A stretch of 14,644 bases of DNA from Flavobacteriaceae bacterium. GTDB lineage: Bacteria > Bacteroidota > Bacteroidia > Flavobacteriales > Flavobacteriaceae. Both the position numbers and the translations under genes were made by a program. A model generated the notes under the pieces. It saw nothing but the letters and a program-made list of their open reading frames with translations, made no database searches and was not told where the DNA came from. The DNA is taken from positions 1-14,644 of the forward strand of contig JAGKWW010000058.1 of NCBI GenBank assembly GCA_021151665.1, written 5' to 3'. Below are positions 5,938-11,631 of this stretch, piece after piece. Every line of letters starts with the position of its first letter. The stretch's first letter is position 1.

Positions 5938-6714
5938 TTATTCTACGGTGATCTTTTGGGTGGTAATAATCGGGAGCGTATCTACTTCCTTAAAATAATC
6001 GATAAAGATGTTGCGCAGCTTATAATTCATATCATACGACGCTACGGCTTTTTTAAAGAACTCCATATTGTCGCCTCCATTAGAAAGATAATCGGATGTT
6101 GCGATGTAATACGTTTTATTCAAGTCAACCGGCTTTCCCTGTACGGTTACGCGTTTCACCGCACCTGTGCTGTCAAGTACTACGTTTATCCCTTCAAGCG
6201 GATGCGGCTTCTTTTCTTTTGCCAGGTAGGCAGCAATCTCGTTTATTTGTTCGCCTTTCAGCGCCATTACTACAAGGGCGTTTTCAAAAGGCATAATTTC
6301 AAAAGCGGTTCGCGTAGTTACATTTCCTTTAGGGATGATGCTACGGATGCCGCCGTGGTTAAGCAGTGCGCCGTCTACGTGTAACTTTTCACGCTGAAAA
6401 AGAAGCTTATCGGCAGCGTCAAAATTTACTTTTGCCATAAAGTTGCCAATGGTAGTCTGCCAGCCGTTGATGCTCTTAGACTTGTCCATCGTTTCGGGGC
6501 AATACGCCAACACATTATCAAGGTCTTTATCGATGTGCTCACGGTAAGGCTTAAGGAAATTGTCTATTTCGGGAACGCTTTGTATCTCGGCCGTAACCGG
6601 TATTTTTTTGCCCTCAATCTTTGTATTGTGCAGTTTCGATGGGCCGCAGGAAAGGGCGGGTACGAGCGCGAGTAATGCAAACGAACGGCGGCTGTACTTT
6701 TTTAATGATAGCAT
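5938..6714 (-). CDS. 5'-nucleotidase C-terminal (nucleotide-binding) half, Tat-type lipoprotein
   Basis: This 258-residue protein corresponds to the C-terminal domain of UshA-type 5'-nucleotidases (Pfam 5_nucleotid_C), which binds base and ribose. Visible family motifs are LLNHGGIRSIIPKGNVT, the PFEN motif (equivalent to the Phe and Asn that stack on and bind nucleotide in UshA) and YYIATSDYLSNGGDNMEFF. There are no metallophosphatase motifs. I choose the ATG at 6714; an in-frame GTG at 6726 would add MASP, but GTG starts are uncommon here. The N-terminus MLSLKKYSRRSFALLALVPALSC has a twin-arginine SRRSF motif followed by a hydrophobic stretch and the lipobox ALSC, so it looks like a Tat-exported lipoprotein. 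It is first in the operon, before its catalytic partner, and could be a membrane anchor and specificity subunit. Confidence 0.85.
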   Translation of the reverse strand: MLSLKKYSRRSFALLALVPALSCGPSKLHNTKIEGKKIPVTAEIQSVPEIDNFLKPYREHIDKDLDNVLAYCPETMDKSKSINGWQTTIGNFMAKVNFDAADKLLFQREKLHVDGALLNHGGIRSIIPKGNVTTRTAFEIMPFENALVVMALKGEQINEIAAYLAKEKKPHPLEGINVVLDSTGAVKRVTVQGKPVDLNKTYYIATSDYLSNGGDNMEFFKKAVASYDMNYKLRNIFIDYFKEVDTLPIITTQKITVE

Positions 6715-6744
6715 TGGTGAAGCCACTTATTTAAAGTAAATTTG
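6714..6744 (+). promoter_or_regulatory. Promoter of the DUF6913-dapA operon
   Basis: TTG at 6714-6716 is followed after 20 bases by a consensus TAAATTTG at 6737-6744. The expected start of transcription is about 6749-6753, 13-17 nt before the ATG at 6766. The -33 element touches the ATG of the divergent nucleotidase gene (6712-6714), so the divergent region is very compact. I see no good counterpart promoter for the minus strand. Confidence 0.75.
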
Positions 6745-6765
6745 TATTCAACAAGTAAAAGTACT

Positions 6766-7284
6766 ATGTTTTTGAACGTATTTAAGGATTTTAACCTAAA
6801 AAAAATCATTAAGAAACGGTTAGCGACATTTCAGGCTGTACCCTCTGATGAAAAGGTTATAACGGTAGGGGTGATCTTTGACGAAACGTACTTTACACAC
6901 CGCGAAGAGTTTATAAATGCGCTGGTTGCCAAGGGAATTGCCAGGGCCAATATAGAAACGCTGAGCTACAAGGAAAGACTAAAAAAGAATGAAACGCTCG
7001 ATTGCTGCCACTTTACGAAAAAAGATGTGGGGGGCGACGGATCGGTTTCTAAGGAGGAAGGCGCTGCTTTTATAGCAAAGCCCTTTGATCTCCTGATCAG
7101 TTATTACGATGTGGAGCGGCCTGCTTTGGTTCTGGCAACGCTAAACAGCAAGGCGAAGTTCAGGGCGGGTTTCAGCACAGTAGATGCGCGCCTCAATAAC
7201 TTTATGGTCAGTACGATAGCAGAAAAATACGATGAGTTCATCACCGAATTATTTAAATATTTAAGAATCTTAAACAAACTATAA
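6766..7284 (+). CDS. DUF6913 family protein, function unknown
   Basis: This 172-residue protein belongs, as far as I can tell, to the flavobacterial family DUF6913, which has no assigned function. I place the start at ATG 6766. An in-frame TTG at 6742 would add eight residues but lies inside the -7 promoter element, so it cannot be translated from that promoter. The N-terminus is basic (KDFNLKKIIKKRLATF), then VITVGVIFDETYF looks like the first strand of an alpha/beta fold. The later segment FDLLISYYDVERPALVLATLNSKAKFRAGF loosely recalls part of glycosyltransferase family 9, but no catalytic motif is evident. There is no signal peptide or membrane segment, so it is probably cytosolic. It ends 2 nt before dapA, implying co-translation. 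Confidence 0.8.
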   Translation: MFLNVFKDFNLKKIIKKRLATFQAVPSDEKVITVGVIFDETYFTHREEFINALVAKGIARANIETLSYKERLKKNETLDCCHFTKKDVGGDGSVSKEEGAAFIAKPFDLLISYYDVERPALVLATLNSKAKFRAGFSTVDARLNNFMVSTIAEKYDEFITELFKYLRILNKL

Positions 7285-7286
7285 CC

Positions 7287-8186
7287 ATGCAGGCACTTAT
7301 TGGCACCGGCGTTGCGCTGATCACACCTTTTAAAAAAGATTTCTCGGTAGATACCGACGCACTTACGCGTATTGTAAACTTCCAGATCGATAATGGTATC
7401 AATTATCTAGTAGTGCTGGGTACTACAGGAGAATCGGCTACCCTTTCTAAAGAAGAAAAGGAGCTTGTGATTAGCACTGTAATAGAGGCCAACGCAGGCA
7501 GGCTTCCGCTTGTACTGGGTGTGGGTGGCAACAATACCGCCGAAGTGGTGCACGAACTGAAAACGCGCGACTTGTCGGCGTTCGTGGCAGTGCTTTCTGT
7601 ATCCCCTTATTATAATAAGCCTACACAGGAAGGTATCTACCAGCATTTTAAAGCTGTGGCTGAGGCATCTCCGGTTCCTGTGATACTCTATAACGTTCCG
7701 GGCCGTACGTCGAGCAACATGCTTCCGGCTACGGTAATCCGCCTCGCAAAAGATTTTGACAATGTTGTGGCGATAAAAGAGGCTGCCGGCGATATTGTAC
7801 AGGCAATGAAGCTGATACAAAACAGGCCGGAAGGCTTCCTGGTAATTTCGGGAGATGATATGATTACTTTGCCGATGGTGCTTGCCGGTGGCGAAGGCGT
7901 TATTTCTGTAATAGGCGAGGGCTTCCCAAGGCAGTTTTCAGATATGGTAAGGCTGGGTCTTGAACGCAGGGCAGACGAGGCTTACAAGCTGCATTACCAG
8001 CTGGCCGATTCAATAGACATGATCTTCGAACAGGGAAATCCAGGCGGTATCAAAGCTGTTTTCCATGCGCTCGGGCTTTGTGAGAATGTGGTGAGGCTTC
8101 CGTTAGTTCCGGTTAATGAAGATCTTTATAACAGGCTTGACGCATTTGTAAAAAAAGTGGATAAAACAGAAGCTGCCGTACAATAA
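7287..8186 (+). CDS. dapA: 4-hydroxy-tetrahydrodipicolinate synthase
   Basis: This 299-residue enzyme condenses pyruvate with aspartate semialdehyde, the first committed step to meso-diaminopimelate and lysine. It is a TIM barrel with all hallmark residues: GTTGES (45-50, substrate-binding threonines 46-47), PYYNKPTQEGIYQHF (107-121, with the tyrosine shared across the dimer), YNVPGR (Tyr135 of the catalytic triad and Arg140, which binds the semialdehyde) and the Schiff-base Lys164 in VAIKEAAGD. These are offset by 2-3 residues from E. coli DapA (Thr44, Tyr133, Arg138, Lys161). The length is typical. The ATG at 7287 follows the DUF6913 stop by 2 nt with no Shine-Dalgarno sequence, so expression is presumably coupled. 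A terminator follows. Confidence 0.98.
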   Translation: MQALIGTGVALITPFKKDFSVDTDALTRIVNFQIDNGINYLVVLGTTGESATLSKEEKELVISTVIEANAGRLPLVLGVGGNNTAEVVHELKTRDLSAFVAVLSVSPYYNKPTQEGIYQHFKAVAEASPVPVILYNVPGRTSSNMLPATVIRLAKDFDNVVAIKEAAGDIVQAMKLIQNRPEGFLVISGDDMITLPMVLAGGEGVISVIGEGFPRQFSDMVRLGLERRADEAYKLHYQLADSIDMIFEQGNPGGIKAVFHALGLCENVVRLPLVPVNEDLYNRLDAFVKKVDKTEAAVQ

Positions 8187-8210
8187 AAAAAGCTTTCATA
8201 GAGTTTAGGG

Positions 8211-8237
8211 AAAAGGTGCTTTCGGGCATCTTTTTTT
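8211..8237 (+). terminator. Rho-independent terminator after dapA
   Basis: AAAAGGTGC (8211-8219) pairs with GCATCTTTT (8226-8234) through nine pairs, one of them G-U, around a 6-nt loop (TTTCGG). Seven T's run from 8231 to 8237. It closes the DUF6913-dapA unit 25 nt after the dapA stop. Confidence 0.85.
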
Positions 8238-8263
8238 GTAAACCGTTTACAGAAAAAAAGATT

Positions 8264-8292
8264 TTGTATTCTCTGATTAATAACTAAATTTG
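8264..8292 (+). promoter_or_regulatory. Promoter of the bamD-rpoZ-coaBC-porD cluster
   Basis: TTG at 8264-8266 (within TTTTG) is followed after 18 bases by a perfect TAAATTTG at 8285-8292. It lies about 48 nt before the bamD ATG and after the dapA terminator, so it probably drives the whole downstream cluster. Confidence 0.82.
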
Positions 8293-8339
8293 CAGTTGCC
8301 TAAAAAAAACGGCAGCTGTACTAACATTGTACCACAAAC

Positions 8340-9158
8340 ATGGCAAAATACTTTTACATACTTTTAGCGGCGTTCTTTATATCATCCTGCAGCCAGTACC
8401 AAAAGGCGCTTAAATCGGATGATACCAAACTGAAATATGAAGTGGCCGAAAAAATGTACGAAAAAGAGAAGTATGCCAAGGCTATCCGGCTGTTTGAGCA
8501 GCTGACGCCGAGCCACAGGGGCAAGCCGCAGGCCGAAAAGATGTTCTACATGTATTCGCAGTCGCTTTACAAAACGAAGCAGTATTACCTGGCGGCCTAC
8601 CAGTTCGAGAGCTTTACGGCAGGTTATCCGCGAAGCGAAAAAATGGAAGAAGCTTCTTTTCTTGCAGCCAAATCTTTCTATTTTTTGTCTCCGGTATATT
8701 CGCTGGACCAGACCGATACTTACAAAGCAATGGACAAGCTTCAGGCCTTCATTAACGATTATCCTAACTCGTCATACATGCCCGAGGCTAACCAGATTGT
8801 AAAGGAACTTACCGAAAAACTGGAGAAAAAGGCATTCGAAATTGCAAAACAATACAATACGATAGGCGAATATATGAGCGCCAGTGGCGGAAGCTATACT
8901 ACAGCGATCATCGCACTCGATAATTTCCTGATAGAATACCCGGGAACTATATATAAGGAAGATGCGCTTTTCCTTAAGTTCGATTCGGCTTACAAGCTGG
9001 CTATAAACAGTGTGCCTTCTAAAATGCAGGAGCGCCTTAACACGGCGAAAGGCCACTATGCTGCCCTGATAAAATTCAGGCCCGAAACCAAATACAAGAA
9101 AGAAGCAGACCAGATGCTGCTTAACATAGAAACGGAATTGACGAAATTTGCAAAATAA
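8340..9158 (+). CDS. bamD: Outer-membrane assembly lipoprotein BamD
   Basis: The 272-residue product is BamD (YfiO family), the essential lipoprotein that works with BamA to insert beta-barrel proteins into the outer membrane from the periplasmic side. The N-terminus MAKYFYILLAAFFISSC is a lipoprotein signal with lipobox ISSC (Cys17). The mature part consists of tetratricopeptide-type helical pairs: YEVAEKMYEKEKYAKAIRLFEQL and AEKMFYMYSQSLYKTKQYYLAAYQFESF (roughly 33-95). Later helices include SYMPEANQIVKELTEKLEKKAFEIAKQY and TAIIALDNFLIEYPGT, the BamD/outer-membrane TPR pattern. The length fits the family (E. coli BamD 245). It opens a tight five-gene cluster; rpoZ starts 13 nt after its stop. 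Confidence 0.95.
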   Translation: MAKYFYILLAAFFISSCSQYQKALKSDDTKLKYEVAEKMYEKEKYAKAIRLFEQLTPSHRGKPQAEKMFYMYSQSLYKTKQYYLAAYQFESFTAGYPRSEKMEEASFLAAKSFYFLSPVYSLDQTDTYKAMDKLQAFINDYPNSSYMPEANQIVKELTEKLEKKAFEIAKQYNTIGEYMSASGGSYTTAIIALDNFLIEYPGTIYKEDALFLKFDSAYKLAINSVPSKMQERLNTAKGHYAALIKFRPETKYKKEADQMLLNIETELTKFAK

Positions 9159-9171
9159 GAAAGATAACGCG

Positions 9172-9492
9172 ATGGATTTAAAGAAAACAACTGCCCCGGT
9201 AAATACCATTACCTACAATAAAAGCAAAATAGAAGAGCCTACCGGCAATATCTACGAAGCGATTACAATTATTGCGAAAAGGGCTAACCAGATAAACGGC
9301 GAGATCAAGAAAGAGCTTATCGAGAAGCTGGAAGAATTCGCTACGTACAACGACAGCCTTGAAGAGATCTTTGAAAACAAAGAGCAGATAGAGGTTTCTA
9401 AGTTTTACGAAAAGCTTCCAAAGCCGCATGCACTTGCCGTGCAGGAATGGCTGGAGGAAAAGGTATCTTACAAAGATCCGAACCAACAATAA
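9172..9492 (+). CDS. rpoZ: DNA-directed RNA polymerase subunit omega, flavobacterial type
   Basis: The 106-residue product matches the omega subunit found in Bacteroidota, which helps assemble RNA polymerase by binding the beta' subunit. The recognisable core is GNIYEAITIIAKRANQINGEIK (23-44), equivalent to the helix containing the AKRA motif of proteobacterial omega. The rest is a charged helical region (KKELIEKLEEFATYNDSLEEIF) and a tail KFYEKLPKPHALAVQEWLEEK that the proteobacterial protein lacks. I start at ATG 9172; an in-frame TTG at 9148 would overlap the end of bamD and is less likely. Spacing is 13 nt from bamD and 12 nt to coaBC, so the gene is probably expressed from the bamD promoter. 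Confidence 0.88.
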   Translation: MDLKKTTAPVNTITYNKSKIEEPTGNIYEAITIIAKRANQINGEIKKELIEKLEEFATYNDSLEEIFENKEQIEVSKFYEKLPKPHALAVQEWLEEKVSYKDPNQQ

Positions 9493-9504
9493 TCACGCTT
9501 ACCA

Positions 9505-10719
9505 ATGGCCTCGGTTTTACGCGGAAAAAAAATAGTGCTGGGCATTTCCGGCGGTATCGCTGCGTATAAAACTGCCACACTGGTTCGTTTATTTATAAAG
9601 GCAGGCGCTCATGTACGTGTAGTCATGACGCCTGCCTCTAAAGATTTTATTACCCCCCTCACACTTTCCACGCTTTCCAAAAATCCCGTCTATTCTGAGT
9701 TTTATAATGAAGACGATGACAACGCGGTTTGGAACAACCATGTGGAAATAGCGCTTTGGGCCGACCTGATGGTTATTGCTCCCGCTACTGCCAACACGCT
9801 TTCTAAAATGGTTTCGGGCACGGCAGATAACCTCCTGATGGCAACCTACCTTTCGGCGAAATGCCCTGTGTATTTCGCTCCCGCAATGGACCTGGATATG
9901 TACAGGCATCCTTCTACGCTTGCTAATTTTGAAGCCCTGCAACGTTACGGCAATATGATGATACCTGCCGAGAGCGGTGAGCTTGCCAGCGGTTTATCGG
10001 GAGAGGGGCGCATGGCAGAGCCCGAAAATATTTTGTCATTTCTGGAACGCGACCTGGAGGCAAAACTACCGCTTCGAGGAAAAAAAATTCTGGTTACAGC
10101 TGGACCAACATACGAAGCGATAGACCCCGTGCGTTTTATAGGAAACCACTCCAGCGGGAAGATGGGGTACGATATTGCCCTTGCTGCTGCAAACGCGGGA
10201 GCTGAAGTAGTACTGGTTAGTGGCCCTACGCATTTAAAGGCGGAGCATCCGTTAATCAATCTGGTCTGGGTAACGTCGGCAGAAGAAATGTACAAAGCTT
10301 GTCACGAGCATTATGGGTGGGCAGATGCCGCCGTTGCCGCTGCTGCCGTTGCCGATTACAGGCCGAAAGATGTGGCGGCGCAAAAAATAAAGAAAACAGA
10401 AAGCGAGTTTACACTTACGCTCGAAAAAACAAAAGATATACTTTCCTCGCTCGGCGAAATTAAGGGAGAAAGGTTTCTGGTAGGATTTGCGCTGGAAACT
10501 GAGAATGAAATTGAAAACGCAAAGTTGAAGATCCGCAAAAAAAACTTAGATTTGATAATACTCAACTCGCTTAATGATGAAGGTGCAGGTTTTGGAAAAG
10601 CGACAAACAAAGTGACTTTTATATATAAGGATTTTAATATTGAGGCGCATAGTTTGAAAAGTAAGGAAGAAGTGGCGCAGGATATAGTAAACAAAATAAA
10701 AAGCAGGTACCATGTATAA
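9505..10719 (+). CDS. coaBC: Bifunctional CoaBC: phosphopantothenoylcysteine synthetase/decarboxylase
   Basis: This 404-residue enzyme makes 4'-phosphopantetheine in two steps of CoA synthesis: CTP-dependent ligation of cysteine to phosphopantothenate (CoaB), then FMN-dependent decarboxylation (CoaC). The CoaC flavoprotein domain is N-terminal: GISGGIAAYK (13-22), catalytic His79 in NNHVEIALWAD (E. coli His75) and IAPATANT (91-98). Two positions differ from E. coli Dfp: the PxMN motif reads PAMD (Asp129 for Asn125), and the clamp ACGD reads ASGL (Ser162 for Cys158). The CoaB domain starts near 192: KKILVTAGPTYEAIDPVRFI, NHSSGKMG (214-221), AAAAVADYRPK and KIKK. The length matches E. coli Dfp (406). 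The start follows rpoZ by 12 nt; the stop overlaps the next gene's ATG by 8 bases, so translation should be coupled. Confidence 0.97.
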   Translation: MASVLRGKKIVLGISGGIAAYKTATLVRLFIKAGAHVRVVMTPASKDFITPLTLSTLSKNPVYSEFYNEDDDNAVWNNHVEIALWADLMVIAPATANTLSKMVSGTADNLLMATYLSAKCPVYFAPAMDLDMYRHPSTLANFEALQRYGNMMIPAESGELASGLSGEGRMAEPENILSFLERDLEAKLPLRGKKILVTAGPTYEAIDPVRFIGNHSSGKMGYDIALAAANAGAEVVLVSGPTHLKAEHPLINLVWVTSAEEMYKACHEHYGWADAAVAAAAVADYRPKDVAAQKIKKTESEFTLTLEKTKDILSSLGEIKGERFLVGFALETENEIENAKLKIRKKNLDLIILNSLNDEGAGFGKATNKVTFIYKDFNIEAHSLKSKEEVAQDIVNKIKSRYHV

Positions 10720-11599
10720 GTGGATAATGATAGTATTGCTGGCAGTTACACTTCCGGTAAAAGCCCAGGAGCTGAATTGTACGGTAAAGGTTGGCTACGA
10801 CATGGTTACCGATGCCAATACGCAGATTTTCAAAACGCTCGAAAAATCACTTGGCGATTTTGTAAACAATACCCGCTGGACTACCCGCAACTTTGGTCGC
10901 AATGAAAAGATCGAATGTTCGATGTTTATCAATGTGTTGTCATACAGTAATAACCAGTTTACAGCAAATCTTCAGGTACAGGCTTCAAGGCCAATTTACG
11001 GATCTACCTACAGTTCTCCTATCCTGAATATCAATGATAAGGATTTTGCCTTTAATTATACGGAATACGAGAACCTTTATTTCAACCCCAACAGCTTTAC
11101 ATCAAACCTGATGAGCGTGGTAGCGTTTTATGCAAATATCATTATCGGGATGGACGCTGACTCGTTCCAGAAGGGCGGGGGTACGCCGTATTATGAGGTT
11201 GCGCAGGCGATAGTTACACAGGGGCAGCAAAGCGGCTACGCGGGGTGGTCCCAACAGGAAGGCGGCCTTCAGAACCGTTACTTTTTAGTAAATAATATCC
11301 TGAGCAACACTTATGAGCCCTTTCGCGATGCACTCTACGAATACCACCTCGCTGGCCTAGACCACATGTCTGAAGACATAAAAGGCAGTAAAGAGAATAT
11401 CATTAAGGCAGTTAAGACACTAAGTAAATTGCACAGCGTGCGCCCTAACGCTTATCTTACACGGGTTTTCTTTGACGCAAAATCAGATGAGATCGTCTCT
11501 ATATTTTCGGGCGGGCCGGCAGTCACACTAACAGAGCTTTCGGATACGCTAAACCGTATTTCGCCCTTAAATTCTTCTAAATGGAGCAATATTAAGTAG
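10712..11599 (+). CDS. porD: Type IX secretion protein PorD (DUF4835)
   Basis: I recognise this 295-residue protein as the DUF4835 family, annotated as type IX secretion system protein PorD in flavobacteria. The N-terminus MYKWIMIVLLAVTLPVKA is a signal peptide with predicted cleavage before Gln19 and no lipobox, so the mature protein (starting QELNCTVKV) should be periplasmic or outer-membrane associated. Family traits visible are ELNCTVKVGYD, a FVNNTRWT motif near residue 50, aromatic-rich repeats (FAFNYTEYENLYFNPNSFTS, around 109-130) and SVVAFYANIIIGMDADSF. The molecular role in secretion is not clear to me. It overlaps coaBC by 8 nt (ATGTATAA) and precedes recN by 32 nt, an arrangement I associate with many Bacteroidota. 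Confidence 0.82.
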   Translation: MYKWIMIVLLAVTLPVKAQELNCTVKVGYDMVTDANTQIFKTLEKSLGDFVNNTRWTTRNFGRNEKIECSMFINVLSYSNNQFTANLQVQASRPIYGSTYSSPILNINDKDFAFNYTEYENLYFNPNSFTSNLMSVVAFYANIIIGMDADSFQKGGGTPYYEVAQAIVTQGQQSGYAGWSQQEGGLQNRYFLVNNILSNTYEPFRDALYEYHLAGLDHMSEDIKGSKENIIKAVKTLSKLHSVRPNAYLTRVFFDAKSDEIVSIFSGGPAVTLTELSDTLNRISPLNSSKWSNIK

Positions 11600-11607
11600 T
11601 ACATTTG
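11600..11607 (+). promoter_or_regulatory. Possible recN promoter -7 element
   Basis: TACATTTG matches the TAnnTTTG consensus exactly and begins right after the porD stop, 24 nt before the recN ATG. I do not see a TTG at the right distance upstream, so recN may rely on readthrough from the cluster as well. Confidence 0.4.
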
Positions 11608-11631
11608 TGCTTTGCACAGTAACCATTTGAT

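Noticed and set aside
5698..6384. 228-residue plus-strand open frame across the nucleotidase genes
   Set aside because: It is antisense to two genes with strong motifs, spans their junction, and has a composition expected of a shadow frame.
5938..6726. GTG start at 6726 for the 5'-nucleotidase C-terminal half
   Set aside because: ATG 6714 is four codons downstream, leaves the full signal peptide intact, and GTG starts are uncommon in this lineage.
7407..7820. 137-residue minus-strand open frame inside dapA
   Set aside because: It is antisense to the catalytic core of dapA; the translation is rich in Cys, His and Arg with no recognisable domain.
8292..8319. Hairpin in the bamD leader (GCAGTTGCC with GGCAGCTGT around an A-rich loop)
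   Set aside because: Its left arm begins at the -7 element and probably lies at or before the transcription start, so the full stem would not be in the RNA. The A-rich loop and absence of a T-tract also argue against a terminator.
9148..9171. TTG start at 9148 for rpoZ, overlapping the bamD end
   Set aside because: The resulting extension is not part of the omega family; the family begins MDLKK, which is the ATG at 9172.
8772..9209. 145-residue minus-strand open frame across the bamD-rpoZ junction
   Set aside because: It is a shadow of two well-supported plus-strand genes, with no promoter or family match.
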